A stretch of 64,000 nucleotides of DNA from assembly GCF_026240095.1 (NCBI RefSeq), contig NZ_JAPIVG010000004.1, positions 124,001-188,000 on the forward strand, written 5' to 3'. The stretch is from Pedobacter sandarakinus (lineage in GTDB: Bacteria; Bacteroidota; Bacteroidia; Sphingobacteriales; Sphingobacteriaceae). Below, one piece after another: positions 1-9,283 of the stretch (its first letter is position 1; every line of letters begins with the position of its first letter). The notes under the pieces are model-generated. The model ran no database searches and had not been told where the DNA came from. It saw only the letters and a list, made by a program, of their open reading frames with translations. The translations under genes and the position numbers were made by a program.

Positions 1-34
1 AAAAGCATCCTAACCTTTGGTTTGGATGCTTTTT
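1..34 (+). terminator. Rho-independent terminator of a gene left of the window
   Basis: The arms AAAAGCATCC (1-10) and GGATGCTTTT (24-33) pair around a loop of about 13 bases and run into a T-tract. It ends just before the gene at 51, so it most likely terminates a transcript entering from the left. Confidence 0.75.
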
Positions 35-50
35 AATTTTACAAAAGCCC

Positions 51-1169
51 ATGCAAATCATATCAGTATTAGATTCTACACAAAAGAAAGCTTTTCTATC
101 CGTTCCTAAAATTCTCTACAAATACGATAAAAACTGGATTTGTCCACTAGATAGCGAAGTAGAAAATGTTTTCAATCCTCAAAAAAACAATTTTTTTAAC
201 CACGGCAAATGTGTGAGGTGGGTTTTAAAAGACGATGCGGGAAATCTAATTGGTCGCGTTGCGGCATTCATTAATGAGAAAAAAGCATTTAACTATGATC
301 AACCTACAGGTGGAATTGGATTTTTCGAATGTATTGATAGCCAGGAAGCAGCCTTTTTATTGTTTGATACCGCCAAACAATGGCTTACAGAAAACGGCAT
401 GCAAGCAATGGATGGGCCGATAAACTTCGGTGAAAACGATTCTTTTTGGGGCTTACTGGTAGATGGTTTTACCCCTCCTTCTTTCGGAATGAATTATAAT
501 TTTCCTTACTATGAAAAGTTCTTCACTGCTTATGGCTTTAAAACGGAATACGAGCAGCTAACTAACCATATTAACCTAACTATTCCCTTTCCAGAGCGGT
601 TTACAAAAATTGCCAATTGGGTAAGAAATAAACCCGGATATACTTTCGAATACTTCAGCAAAGCTAATTCTGAAAAGTACATCAACGATCTGATGGAGAT
701 CTACAATGACGGCTGGCAAGACTTTGAAAATTTTGTTCCGATCAAAAAGGAGACCTTGCAAGAAAGTTTCAAAAGCATGGAGCCTATTATGGATGAACAC
801 CTCATTCAGTTCGCCTACTTTAACGGTGAACCCGCTTCTTTTGTAGTGCTAATACCCGACGCAAACCAGATGATTAAAGGATTTGATGGAAAACTTGGCT
901 TGCTTGAAAAAGTAAAATTTGCATACCGTCGCTGGGTTGGCGTTACACGCATGAGGGCAATAGTAATGGGTACAAAACCTAAATTCCAAAAACATGGTCT
1001 CGAGTCTGTGTTGTTTATCAGGCTTGGAGAGTACGTGTTACCAAAAAACCAATACAAAGAACTAGAGTTAAGTTGGGTAGGTGACTTTAACGATCAAATG
1101 CTGGCTATACACAAGGCTACGGGTGCAACGTTCGGGAAAAAACACCTTACTATGCGGAAAATATTCTAA
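51..1169 (+). CDS. GNAT-like N-acetyltransferase family protein
   Basis: A 372-residue soluble protein with no signal peptide or membrane segment. The whole-length pattern resembles the long acetyltransferase-like proteins found in Bacteroidota: an N-terminal half with a GRVAAFIN strand and a C-terminal half with KHGLESVLF, which resembles the acyl-CoA-binding turn of GNAT folds, followed by ELSWVGDFN. The substrate cannot be read from sequence. It starts at ATG 51, directly after the terminator of the preceding gene, and appears to be transcribed alone. The family assignment rests on fold-like patterns and recollection of similar proteins, so the enzymatic role is only an inference. Confidence 0.6.
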   Translation: MQIISVLDSTQKKAFLSVPKILYKYDKNWICPLDSEVENVFNPQKNNFFNHGKCVRWVLKDDAGNLIGRVAAFINEKKAFNYDQPTGGIGFFECIDSQEAAFLLFDTAKQWLTENGMQAMDGPINFGENDSFWGLLVDGFTPPSFGMNYNFPYYEKFFTAYGFKTEYEQLTNHINLTIPFPERFTKIANWVRNKPGYTFEYFSKANSEKYINDLMEIYNDGWQDFENFVPIKKETLQESFKSMEPIMDEHLIQFAYFNGEPASFVVLIPDANQMIKGFDGKLGLLEKVKFAYRRWVGVTRMRAIVMGTKPKFQKHGLESVLFIRLGEYVLPKNQYKELELSWVGDFNDQMLAIHKATGATFGKKHLTMRKIF

Positions 1170-1257
1170 CGGTTTACCCCAGATAGTAGGCATCAAGATC
1201 GCTAGATTTTAGTTTGGAACATCCTGATGGTGCACAAGGGATCGCACAAAAACTTAT

Positions 1258-1575
1258 TTAAATACCTAATTTTTCATAGAGATCAATAACCTTTTTCCTA
1301 AGTTTATTGATCTCTTCGTCTTTTTCGGCAATTTGCTTTTTCAATTCGATAATTCCATCGCCTTCCGCATCTTTATGGTTGCCATTAATGAGCAAAGTAG
1401 CGTTAGTTCTGAAAGCCTCGGCAATTTGAAAGAGTCTCGATAAATTCAAATCAGTTTGTCCTGTTTCGATTTTACAGAGCGCTGGTGTTGATATCTGCAA
1501 TAGACTTGCTGCCTCTGCCTGGCTTAAACCCAATGCAATTCTCCGCTGTTTAATGTGCTCACCTACGTTGTCCAA
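1258..1575 (-). CDS. XRE-family HTH transcriptional regulator with C-terminal coiled coil
   Basis: This 105-residue protein has a helix-turn-helix of the XRE/Cro type at about residues 5-60 (IKQRRIALGLSQAEAA, then KIETGQTDLNLSRLFQIA). A charged heptad-like helix follows at about residues 75-103 (ELKKQIAEKDEEINKL), suggesting dimerisation by coiled coil. The frame has no ATG before the HTH. The start appears to be a TTG codon at 1575-1573. It lies 60 bases downstream of mpl on the same strand and could be cotranscribed with it. Its regulatory target is unknown. No toxin or prophage gene sits beside it, so a toxin-antitoxin role is not supported. Confidence 0.8.
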   Translation of the reverse strand: MDNVGEHIKQRRIALGLSQAEAASLLQISTPALCKIETGQTDLNLSRLFQIAEAFRTNATLLINGNHKDAEGDGIIELKKQIAEKDEEINKLRKKVIDLYEKLGI

Positions 1576-1635
1576 ATGATTTAATTTTTTTAATGTGCCC
1601 GGTAAATGATAATGATTGGTCTACACAGAAAAGAA

Positions 1636-2991
1636 TTAGTTTCGTTCTAAGGCTGCCGCTAATTCTGGCAAATCAAAACCAGCATAATTTCCAGAACTCA
1701 TCATGAGCAGGTTTGCGTTTTTATAATTCAAATTTAGCAGATACTTTTTGAGGCTATTCGAATCGTTAAAAAACTTCAATTTTGGGTTTGCAAAAGCTGT
1801 GCGTACGTCTTCTTCAGAAAAGGGTACCATGCTCTTCAATTCAAAACTTTTAAGATCTATGAACACGATGGCATCGTCTGCCTGATCCATGGCTCCAGCG
1901 TATTCCTTTAAAAAATCTTTGTTTAAACTACTGAAAGTATGCAGCTCAATACACGCAATTAATTTTCGATTAGTAAACTGGCTTCTAACGGCATCAATAG
2001 TAGCTTTTAATTTCGATGGGGAGTGTGCGAAATCTTTATAAACATTGGTAGATTCATCTGCGCTGATGACTTCCAGGCGCTTTGCCGCACCCGTGAACGA
2101 CGTTATTGCCGCATCGAACTCGGTTTGCATAATGCCTAGTGTTTCACAGACCAATCGGGCTGCATTTAGATTCATTAGATTATGATCTCCAAAAACCTTT
2201 AAGGGTGTGCCCTGCGGTAAGAGGTAAGTTACACCATGCACAATTTCGTGTTCTGGTATTCCGTAACTGAGCTTATTCACTCTGGCAGTTGATCTAGTTA
2301 CAATGTCATTCAAATCCCGATCTTCCTGGCAATAAATTAATGTGCCATCGGCTGTAATAGTATCGATAAACTGATCAAATTGGGCTGTGTAATCTGCATA
2401 AGTGGGGAATACGTTAATGTGATCCCAGGCGATGCCGCTAATTACAGCAACATTAGCCTTGTAGAGATGAAATTTAGGCCTCCTATCTATTGGTGATGAA
2501 AGGTATTCATCTCCTTCAATAATCATAATTGGAGCATCTTCTGTAACTTTCACCATCGTTTCGAAACCAGCCAGTTGTGCACCAACCAGGTAGTCGAATT
2601 CACGATTATAATAATTGAGTACATGCAAAATCATGCTGGTGATGGTGGTTTTACCATGACTGCCACCAATAACGACACGGAGCTTATTTTTGCTTTGCTC
2701 ATAAATATATTCCGGATAAGAAAATATTTTTAAGCCAAGCGCCTGAGCTTTTATCAATTCCGGATTATCGATTCTGGCATGCATTCCTAAAATAACAGCA
2801 TCTAGAGCCGGTGAAATCCGGCTGTCGTCCCACCCCATTTTGCTTGGGAGTAAACCATATCCTTCTAAGCGAGATTTTGCAGGTTCGAAAATCACATCAT
2901 CAGCGCCTGTAATTTGATATCCTTTCTTATGTAAAGCAATGGCCAGGTTGTGCATGGCGCTTCCACCAATTGCAATAAAATGTATACGCAT
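1636..2991 (-). CDS. mpl: Mur ligase, UDP-N-acetylmuramate:tripeptide ligase (Mpl-like)
   Basis: A 451-residue cytoplasmic ATP-dependent ligase. By family knowledge, Mpl joins the recycled tripeptide L-Ala-D-Glu-meso-DAP to UDP-MurNAc in peptidoglycan recycling. Visible features are the N-terminal Rossmann start HFIAIGGSAMHNLA as in MurC/Mpl, the P-loop GGSHGKTT at about residues 109-116, the Mur-ligase glutamate in IIEGDEYLSS, and the WDHINVFPTY motif of the central domain. Length matches the family. It follows prmA after a 94-base gap. MurC is the main alternative, but the short N-terminal region and the GDEYLSS signature favour Mpl. The orientation suggests a loose minus-strand group with prmA and tpiA. 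Confidence 0.85.
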   Translation of the reverse strand: MRIHFIAIGGSAMHNLAIALHKKGYQITGADDVIFEPAKSRLEGYGLLPSKMGWDDSRISPALDAVILGMHARIDNPELIKAQALGLKIFSYPEYIYEQSKNKLRVVIGGSHGKTTITSMILHVLNYYNREFDYLVGAQLAGFETMVKVTEDAPIMIIEGDEYLSSPIDRRPKFHLYKANVAVISGIAWDHINVFPTYADYTAQFDQFIDTITADGTLIYCQEDRDLNDIVTRSTARVNKLSYGIPEHEIVHGVTYLLPQGTPLKVFGDHNLMNLNAARLVCETLGIMQTEFDAAITSFTGAAKRLEVISADESTNVYKDFAHSPSKLKATIDAVRSQFTNRKLIACIELHTFSSLNKDFLKEYAGAMDQADDAIVFIDLKSFELKSMVPFSEEDVRTAFANPKLKFFNDSNSLKKYLLNLNYKNANLLMMSSGNYAGFDLPELAAALERN

Positions 2992-3085
2992 AATTTTTAA
3001 CTATTCAATGTGGATGGATCCTATCAATAAACATTACTCAAAACCAAAACCCAACGCTGCAATGAAAATAAGATTTGATAATTCA

Positions 3086-3925
3086 CTAATTCTTTTCAAA
3101 CTGCGCCGCTACCCATTCGCCATTTTGTTTATGATCAATATATCTGATGCCATATTCGGCACATGCTGCAGTAATCATCGCCAAATCTGGCTCTAAATAA
3201 AAACCGCTAAAAAATATCCTTCCTGTCGGTTTCAATACCGCTGCATATCGATGAATTTGATCAAGCAATATGTTTCTATTAATGTTGGCAAAGATGATAT
3301 CATATTCTTCATCTGGAATAACCTCTTTACTACCACATAGCGCCTTTAGATTTGTTACCTGGTTGAGTGCTGCATTTTCAATAGTACTCTGGTAACAAAC
3401 ATCGTCATAATCTATTGCTACCAGGTACGCTGCGCCGAGTTTTGCTGCTAAAATGGCTAAGATTGCTGTGCCGCAACCCATATCTAAAACGGTTTTATCC
3501 TTTATATCGGCAGATAGGATGTACTGCATCATCATTGTGGTGGTTTGATGATGACCAGTTCCGAATGACATCTTCGGGTCGATTATTATTTCGTATGGAA
3601 AAGTAGGCTGTGGTTGATGAAATGTTGCCCTAACGTAACACACATCATCAATAATCAGCGGGCTGAAATTCTTCTCCCATTCCGCATTCCAATTTTCGTC
3701 TGCTACTTCTTTTAGATGGTAAACCGACTCAAAATCATTCGCATAACTTTCTAATAAAGCCTTCATTTCGGCTTCCTGGAAATGATCTTTGATGACAAAA
3801 GCCGTGAAACCATCTTCACTATCTTCAAAAGTGTCGAAACCTAAATCAGCAAGATCACTAATAAGTAAATCCTGCTGATATTCTTCAATACCTTTAAATT
3901 TGAATATTGCTTTTATGTACTGCAT
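3086..3925 (-). CDS. prmA: Ribosomal protein L11 methyltransferase PrmA
   Basis: This 279-residue protein should trimethylate ribosomal protein L11 using S-adenosylmethionine. The C-terminal methyltransferase domain carries motif I (VLDMGCGTAILAILAA, about residues 144-159) and the Asn-rich motif IIFANINRNIL. The PrmA-type signature DPKMSFGTGHHQTT sits just before motif I. The N-terminal 90 residues match the small L11-recognition domain of this family, which is typically short in Bacteroidota. Its ATG overlaps the tpiA stop by one base (TAATG), indicating translational coupling with the upstream gene. Confidence 0.93.
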   Translation of the reverse strand: MQYIKAIFKFKGIEEYQQDLLISDLADLGFDTFEDSEDGFTAFVIKDHFQEAEMKALLESYANDFESVYHLKEVADENWNAEWEKNFSPLIIDDVCYVRATFHQPQPTFPYEIIIDPKMSFGTGHHQTTTMMMQYILSADIKDKTVLDMGCGTAILAILAAKLGAAYLVAIDYDDVCYQSTIENAALNQVTNLKALCGSKEVIPDEEYDIIFANINRNILLDQIHRYAAVLKPTGRIFFSGFYLEPDLAMITAACAEYGIRYIDHKQNGEWVAAQFEKN

Positions 3926-4686
3926 TAGTTATTTAATGCTTTAATTATATCGGTAAAATCGCGTGACTTTAAAGAAGCGCCGCCAATTAAACCACCATCG
4001 ATGTCTTTCTGCGAAAACAAGCTGGCTGCATTACCTGGATTACAACTTCCGCCATAAAGGATGGTAGTATCATCTGCAATATTAAAACCGTAATTAGCTT
4101 CAATTTCAGAACGAATAAAAGCATGAATGTCTTGTGCTTGTTCTGGTGAGGCCGTTAAGCCGGTTCCAATAGCCCAAACAGGTTCGTAAGCGATAACGAT
4201 TTTCGAGAAATCTGCATCGCTTAGGCTAAAAACCCCCTCAACCAATTGCTTTTTTAATACTTCGTAATAGCTGCCGTTATTGCGCTCGTCTAACGTTTCT
4301 CCGATACAAAAAATTGGAGTTAAGCCATTAGCTAACGCTACCTTTGTCTTCTCGGCTAACAAAGTATTATTTTCTGCGAAATACTGTCTGCGTTCTGAGT
4401 GTCCTAGAATAACATATTCTGCACCAACTGATTTAACCATCTTTGCAGATGTTTCGCCAGTAAAAGCGCCGCTTTCTTTATCACTGATATTTTGTGCACC
4501 GATTTTAACATCGTTACCACCAAGTTTAGCCAAACTGTTTAAATGAATAAATGGTGAGCATATAATAGCCAACTGATCGCCTTTGCGTTCATCTTTAACC
4601 ATGTTTACGATCTCACTAAATAACGAAACACCTTCGTTATAGTCTAAATTCATTTTCCAGTTACCAGCTACGATTTTTTTTCTCAT
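3925..4686 (-). CDS. tpiA: Triose-phosphate isomerase
   Basis: A 253-residue glycolytic TIM barrel interconverting dihydroxyacetone phosphate and glyceraldehyde 3-phosphate. The catalytic residues are all present: Lys11 in AGNWKMN, His96 in ILGHSERR, and Glu168 in [11 protein letters not shown]. The phosphate-gripping loop YGGSCNPGN starts near residue 211. Length is canonical. It begins 43 bases downstream of the GlmU-like gene and ends overlapping prmA by one base, so the three genes are probably one transcript. Confidence 0.97.
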   Translation of the reverse strand: MRKKIVAGNWKMNLDYNEGVSLFSEIVNMVKDERKGDQLAIICSPFIHLNSLAKLGGNDVKIGAQNISDKESGAFTGETSAKMVKSVGAEYVILGHSERRQYFAENNTLLAEKTKVALANGLTPIFCIGETLDERNNGSYYEVLKKQLVEGVFSLSDADFSKIVIAYEPVWAIGTGLTASPEQAQDIHAFIRSEIEANYGFNIADDTTILYGGSCNPGNAASLFSQKDIDGGLIGGASLKSRDFTDIIKALNN

Positions 4687-4729
4687 TATATTTTATTTTT
4701 ACAACCTTAAACAAGGTTATGGGTTAATA

Positions 4730-5896
4730 TTAAAATCTTCTGTGTTGTTGCGTGCTGTCAAACACCGCTTTTAAAATTTCCTTTTCGATATTATCAAAAG
4801 GCAATTCTCGCCTTGCAAACACCTTTTCTGCCGTCTCGAACATTTTTGTGATACTGTAAACCTCAAATCCACTCGCTCCACCCCAAGCAAAATCTGGTAT
4901 AAAATTACGTGGAAAACCAGCACCAAAGATGTTGGCACTAACACCCGCAACTGTTCCGGTATTAAACATGGTGTTGATGCCACATTTGGCATGATCGCCC
5001 ATAATTAAGCCGCAAAATTGAAGACCTGTTTTTCGGAAACTTTCCTTTTCATAATCCCAGAGTCTTACGTCTGCATAATTGTTTTTTAGGTTAGAGTTAT
5101 TACTGTCTGCACCGATATTACACCATTGGCCCAGCACTGCATTGCCCAAGTAGCCCTCATGGCCTTTTGAGGAATACCCCCAAATTACGGCATTATTAAT
5201 TTCGCCACCAACCCTACTAAACGGGCCTATAGTGGTATTTGGGTAGATTTTAGCACCCATCTTTACCGATGAACCCTGGCAAAGGGCAAAAGAACCCCTA
5301 ATAATACTACCTTCCCAAACCTGGCTATCTTTCCCTAGGTAAATTGGCCCTTGTTTACTATTAAAAATGGAACACTCAGCTGTAGCGCCTTCTTCAACAA
5401 AAATATCGTCACCTAAAAAAGTGTTTGTACTGCTTAAACTGGCAGATGTTTTACCCTTGGTTAGCAATGCAAAATCTTTTCTTATTTCACTACCATTGTG
5501 GGTGAAAATATCTTCAGGATAGTTAATCTTTAAAATAGGATTTGGATAATTTATTGGCTTAAGTGTCCTGGCGTAGATCAGGTCGTACTTTTCGCCTAAG
5601 TAAGCAATAACAACATCATCTTTCAATAAGACTTCACCCCCACTTAATTTGCTCACTGCAGAAAGCAAACCTTCATCAGGACAAATAGAACCATTGATAA
5701 AAAAATTGGCCTGAGTAATCGAAGCATATTTAGCCGAAAGATAATCTTGAGTAGCAAAGCCAAAATCGGCATTTAAATTCTTCGCCCATTTTTCTGCAAT
5801 GGTTAAAATTCCAATTCGTAGATCGGCCACAGGCCTTGTAAAAGTAAGGGGGCGGAGAGATGCCCAACTAAAATCATCAAATAGATTGATTTTCAT
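4730..5896 (-). CDS. GlmU-like sugar nucleotidyltransferase (Bacteroidetes type)
   Basis: A 388-residue protein that opens with a shortened nucleotidyltransferase-like domain (LFDDFSWASLRPLTFTRPVADLR) and continues from about residue 165 into a left-handed beta-helix of hexapeptide repeats (IYLGKDSQVWEGSIIRG, VKMGAKIYPNTTIGPFSRVGGEI). This matches the family proposed to replace GlmU in Bacteroidota, making UDP-GlcNAc from glucosamine-1-phosphate for the cell envelope. That role comes from family knowledge and is not shown here. It is the first gene of the GlmU-like/tpiA/prmA group. The uridylyl-binding LxxGxGTRM loop of classical GlmU is not evident, so substrate and activity remain uncertain. 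Confidence 0.8.
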   Translation of the reverse strand: MKINLFDDFSWASLRPLTFTRPVADLRIGILTIAEKWAKNLNADFGFATQDYLSAKYASITQANFFINGSICPDEGLLSAVSKLSGGEVLLKDDVVIAYLGEKYDLIYARTLKPINYPNPILKINYPEDIFTHNGSEIRKDFALLTKGKTSASLSSTNTFLGDDIFVEEGATAECSIFNSKQGPIYLGKDSQVWEGSIIRGSFALCQGSSVKMGAKIYPNTTIGPFSRVGGEINNAVIWGYSSKGHEGYLGNAVLGQWCNIGADSNNSNLKNNYADVRLWDYEKESFRKTGLQFCGLIMGDHAKCGINTMFNTGTVAGVSANIFGAGFPRNFIPDFAWGGASGFEVYSITKMFETAEKVFARRELPFDNIEKEILKAVFDSTQQHRRF

Positions 5897-5993
5897 TTGC
5901 GTAAAGTCGTTTTCAATGGAAATGAAGCTATCATAATTTAATATAGTTTTTGAACGTGTGAAAAATTATGATGGTGTCATAAGCAGCAAAAAT

Positions 5994-6030
5994 AAAAAAA
6001 GTCCCGATGCTTTTGGCAAAGGGACTTTAA
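5994..6030 (-). terminator. Terminator downstream of rpmE
   Basis: On the minus strand the arms AAAGTCCC and GGGACTTT pair around a 15-base loop and are followed by a long T-run. It lies 22 bases past the rpmE stop codon. Confidence 0.85.
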
Positions 6031-6052
6031 AAAATGCTTTTTACGGCTAAAA

Positions 6053-6301
6053 TTATTTCTTAGCGTAACGGTTTTTGAATTTATCGATACGTCCAGCTGT
6101 ATCAACCAATTTCATTTTACCAGTATAAAAAGGGTGTGAGGTGTGTGAAATCTCCAACTTATAAAGTGGATATTCGTTACCATCTTCCCATTTGATAGTT
6201 TCTTTAGTATCTACGCAAGATTTTGTTAAGAAAGCATATTCGTTAGACATGTCTTTAAAAACAACTGGTCTGTAGCTTGATGGGTGCAAATCTTTTTTCA
6301 T
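6053..6301 (-). CDS. rpmE2: 50S ribosomal protein L31 type B
   Basis: An 82-residue L31 of the type B (zinc-independent) class. It starts [20 protein letters not shown] and ends [27 protein letters not shown]. Only one cysteine is present, instead of the zinc-binding cysteines of type A L31, so it should not require zinc. It is monocistronic, with a strong terminator downstream and about 240 bases of upstream non-coding sequence before the divergently oriented amidase gene. Confidence 0.95.
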   Translation of the reverse strand: MKKDLHPSSYRPVVFKDMSNEYAFLTKSCVDTKETIKWEDGNEYPLYKLEISHTSHPFYTGKMKLVDTAGRIDKFKNRYAKK

Positions 6302-6543
6302 TTGAATATTATTTTAGTTATTTAAGTGAAAGCATCAAGAACATTTTTGCAATTTGCTGGCAACAACGCTTATGACCTTCCTGTTAGTCTTTTTTATCTC
6401 TATTTTAGAGGATGCAAATATCTTAATTTTATTTCTTAAATACAAGAGCAAAATAGAAATTTAAATTAGCCGATTTTGAACTTCCGGTTTATTTTAAACA
6501 TTTATCTTTTATATTTATTGTTTTAACCATTCCCTTCATTGTA

Positions 6544-8166
6544 ATGAACAGAAGAAACTTTATTAAGAGCAGTTCTGCGGCAGGTTTACTTGCAACTATT
6601 GCTGTACCGGCATCTGCCTCATTGATTAATGAGCATTCGGAAAGTAACGATTTTCGTGACGATTTTGATTTGAACGAAATGACAATTTCGCAGTTGCAAG
6701 ATTTTATGAAGACTGGCAAAACATCATCGAAAGCCTTAACGAAAGCATATTTAAAAAGAATTGAGCAAATTGACAGGAATGGTATTAAGCTTAACGCGGT
6801 GATTGAAATTAACCCTGATGCTTTGACAATAGCTACCGCCATGGATGATGAAAGGAAAAATGGTAAAATAAGAGGCATGTTGCATGGAATTCCGGTGTTA
6901 ATAAAAGATAATATTAATACTGCTGATAAAATGCAAACTACGGCAGGCGCCCTGGCATTGGCTGGTAACATAGCCACCGAAGATGCCTTTATTGTAAAAA
7001 AACTAAGAGCTGCAGGTGCGGTAATTTTAGGGAAAACAAATTTAAGCGAATGGGCTAATTTTCGCTCTACAAGATCGTGCAGCGGATGGAGTAGCCGAGG
7101 CGGACAGACAAAAAATCCATTTATATTAGACAGGAGCCCAAGTGGTTCGAGCTCTGGTTCTGGTGCTGCAGCCTCTGCTAACCTCTGTGCTATAGCTATT
7201 GGCACGGAAACAAATGGATCTATAATTGCACCATCATCTTATAATGGCCTGGTTGGGTTTAAACCTACTGTTGGCTTGCTGAGTAGGAGCGGAATTATTC
7301 CTATCTCTAAAACACAGGATACCGCCGGACCGATGGGTAGAAGCGTAACAGACGTTGCTATTTTATTGACAGCCTTGGCCGGTGTAGATGAAAATGACGA
7401 AGTAACAAAAAACAGTAAAGGAAAAATCGAAACTGATTATACGGCCTTTCTAAAAGCAGACGCACTCAACGGAAAAATAATAGGTATTGAGAAATCGTTT
7501 CTAACTGGGCATGAAGGTGTGGTTAACCTGTATAAAGATGCAATAGCAAAGTTGAAAGCGCTTGGCGCCCAGGTTGTTGAGATAGAACTTTTAAAAGAGT
7601 TGAGGGTAATTGGATCTGCGAGTTTTACTCTTTTACAATGCGAATTTAAAGATGGTGTTAATGCTTATCTATCTAAAGCAAATGCAAAAGTAAAAACTTT
7701 AACAGATGTTATCGCTTTCAACAAAGCCAACGAAACTACTGCGATGCCTTATTTTAAACAGGAAACCTTAGAAAGCAGCAATAAAGCACCTGATTTAAAG
7801 AGCAGTGAATATGCTGGTGCGCTGGAAAAAGTCCTGTCATCGAGAAAAATTATTGAAGACATTATGGCGAAAAACAAGTTAGACGCGATTGCTGGAACAA
7901 GTTATGGTATTCCATCGGGTATCGATCTGTTTAATGGCGACTATAGCAATGGTTTCTATTTCTGCTCGCCAGCGGCTATGGCAGGTTTTCCACATATTAC
8001 GGTGCCAATGGGAAGAATATACGAGTTACCTGTAGGTTTATCTATAATGGGTTTGGCATACGAAGAATCTAAAGTGTTAGCCCTCGCCTATGCCTACGAG
8101 CAAGCAACAAAACATAGAAGCGCACCTAAATTCATCAAATCATCAAATTTTTCTTCTGGGATTTAA
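6544..8166 (+). CDS. Exported amidase-signature hydrolase
   Basis: A 540-residue amidase-signature enzyme. The Ser-cisSer-Lys triad is visible: Lys121 in HGIPVLIKDNI, the Gly/Ser-rich loop SPSGSSSGSGAAAS around residues 199-211, and the nucleophile Ser226 in TETNGSIIAPSS. The N-terminus carries a twin-arginine signal (MNRRNFIKSS followed by a hydrophobic stretch ending VPASA), so the folded enzyme should be exported by Tat. It probably hydrolyses an amide in the periplasm; the substrate is unknown. It resembles exported amidases rather than GatA, because no gatB or gatC lies nearby. Confidence 0.9.
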   Translation: MNRRNFIKSSSAAGLLATIAVPASASLINEHSESNDFRDDFDLNEMTISQLQDFMKTGKTSSKALTKAYLKRIEQIDRNGIKLNAVIEINPDALTIATAMDDERKNGKIRGMLHGIPVLIKDNINTADKMQTTAGALALAGNIATEDAFIVKKLRAAGAVILGKTNLSEWANFRSTRSCSGWSSRGGQTKNPFILDRSPSGSSSGSGAAASANLCAIAIGTETNGSIIAPSSYNGLVGFKPTVGLLSRSGIIPISKTQDTAGPMGRSVTDVAILLTALAGVDENDEVTKNSKGKIETDYTAFLKADALNGKIIGIEKSFLTGHEGVVNLYKDAIAKLKALGAQVVEIELLKELRVIGSASFTLLQCEFKDGVNAYLSKANAKVKTLTDVIAFNKANETTAMPYFKQETLESSNKAPDLKSSEYAGALEKVLSSRKIIEDIMAKNKLDAIAGTSYGIPSGIDLFNGDYSNGFYFCSPAAMAGFPHITVPMGRIYELPVGLSIMGLAYEESKVLALAYAYEQATKHRSAPKFIKSSNFSSGI

Positions 8167-8189
8167 GCGGGGGGATATCGTTTGCAAAA

Positions 8190-8465
8190 TCATTTGCTGT
8201 ATTTCTTCCATGTTTCTACTTTGGCAAGCTGCCGCTTAATGTATACCTCAGTAATGATATCGGCAGCGCTCTGCCCTTCTGCATTTTCCAGAAGGGTTTT
8301 CACTTGGTACTGATCTACATCGGCTTTGTATAAAATCTGGACGAGTTTCGGAAAATCATGATCAATGAGGTATTCGAATTCTGCTACCAACACGCTGCGT
8401 AAATCGTTCTCAGATAGGTTTTCATTAAGATCGAAATCTTTGCTTACAATTTTTATGAGCAACAT
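8190..8465 (-). CDS. Small conserved hypothetical protein
   Basis: A 91-residue acidic soluble protein that I do not recognise by function. It is predicted mostly helical, with motifs VAEFEYLIDHDFPKLVQILYKADVDQ and a basic C-terminus ending KKYSK. The pattern of a short protein ending in a Lys-rich tail resembles conserved hypothetical proteins of Bacteroidota. It lies convergent to the amidase, 23 bases from its stop. The region between its ATG and mce carries a GC-richer repeat-like stretch. Confidence 0.7.
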   Translation of the reverse strand: MLLIKIVSKDFDLNENLSENDLRSVLVAEFEYLIDHDFPKLVQILYKADVDQYQVKTLLENAEGQSAADIITEVYIKRQLAKVETWKKYSK

Positions 8466-8480
8466 AAATAATAATTTCAG

Positions 8481-8640
8481 ATGGCCTGGGCAATACGATA
8501 AATACTAAGGACTACCGCCCAAAGTGCAATAAACCTGATAAAAGCGAACACGAAGCGAAAGCCTTTTCGGCTGAAAGCGAAGTAAAGCGGTTAGCAGGAC
8601 TACACAAAGCGATAACAGGCCGAGCGTCCGTTTTCATAAA
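8481..8640. repeat. Probable dispersed intergenic repeat
   Basis: This stretch between the small hypothetical gene and mce is richer in GC than its surroundings and is built from repeated GAAAGCG/AAGCGAA words with a GCC-GGC hairpin at 8561-8571. On the minus strand it has an open frame of about 41 codons from ATG 8634, and in another frame it encodes a hydrophobic run. Frames open in several registers are typical of a repeated non-coding element. I have the impression of similar sequences between genes in Sphingobacteriaceae, but only one copy is visible here. Confidence 0.4.
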
Positions 8641-8707
8641 AATCTCACCTATTTACAAACGTGATGAATTCAAACATCGAAATACAAAATCGATTTTCAT
8701 AGCTGAT

Positions 8708-9115
8708 TTAAACCCATGCAATTTCCTGACAGAGTTCTATTAACACCCCATTTGTATTTTTAGGATGCAGAAAACAAACCATTTTATTATCTGCCCCTTT
8801 CTTTGGCGCATCATTTAGCAAGGTAAACCCAGCGGCTTTTAAACGCTCCATTTCTTGTAAAATATTATCTACGGCAAAAGCAATATGATGAATTCCCTCC
8901 CCTTTTTTGGCTAAAAACTTCGCTATAGCACTATCATCTGATGTTGCCTCCAATAACTCTACTTTATTGTCGCCGGTTTTAAAAAAAGCTGTATTTACAT
9001 ATTCAGAGGCAACATTTTCAGTTTTATAACAGGATGCATTGAGCAGAATTTCGTAGAGTGGAACCGAGTTACTTAAACTATTAACGGCAATTCCAATATG
9101 TTCTATCTTGTTCAT
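8708..9115 (-). CDS. mce: Methylmalonyl-CoA epimerase
   Basis: A 135-residue VOC-fold protein. It opens with KIEHIGIAVNSL and has a second metal-binding repeat GIHHIAFAVDNI, with a C-terminal VLIELCQ supplying the glutamate. These His/Glu positions are the metal site of methylmalonyl-CoA epimerase, which links propionyl-CoA metabolism to succinyl-CoA. The length is normal for the family. It is divergent from iscS. No methylmalonyl-CoA mutase gene is in the window. Confidence 0.9.
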   Translation of the reverse strand: MNKIEHIGIAVNSLSNSVPLYEILLNASCYKTENVASEYVNTAFFKTGDNKVELLEATSDDSAIAKFLAKKGEGIHHIAFAVDNILQEMERLKAAGFTLLNDAPKKGADNKMVCFLHPKNTNGVLIELCQEIAWV

Positions 9116-9183
9116 GGATTAAAAAGGTTGGTTAAATGTAAAAATGCATGTTTTATCGCTAACCTCATAGCTAGAAAGTACAA

Positions 9184-9211
9184 TTGTTAGGAAAGTTTTT
9201 TTGTATCTTTG
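9184..9211 (+). promoter_or_regulatory. Promoter of the isc operon
   Basis: TTG at 9184-9186 and TATCTTTG at 9204-9211 fit the Bacteroidetes -33 and -7 boxes with a 17-base spacer. Transcription would start near 9218, leaving a leader of about 105 bases before iscS. Confidence 0.65.
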
Positions 9212-9231
9212 TACAACGTAAAGCAGAAAAG

Positions 9232-9283
9232 CGAAAGCCATTAGCTTGAAACCTGAAGTTATAAATGCAGGTTTTAACTTTCG
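9232..9283 (+). promoter_or_regulatory. Structured leader of the isc operon
   Basis: The outer arms CGAAAG (9232-9237) and CTTTCG (9278-9283) enclose an inner stem AAACCTG (9249-9255) with CAGGTTT (9268-9274). A competing pairing of AAGTTA (9256-9261) with TAACTT (9275-9280) would disrupt the outer stem. Mutually exclusive helices in a leader are a hallmark of RNA-level control, but no known riboswitch is recognised. Confidence 0.45.

Noticed and set aside
2939..3196. Plus-strand frame of 85 codons across the mpl-prmA spacer
   Set aside because: It overlaps the ends of two well-supported minus-strand genes and encodes no recognisable pattern.
6489..7205. Minus-strand frame of 238 codons opposite the amidase
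   Set aside because: It mirrors the low-complexity codon pattern of the amidase. The plus-strand amidase motifs are unmistakable.
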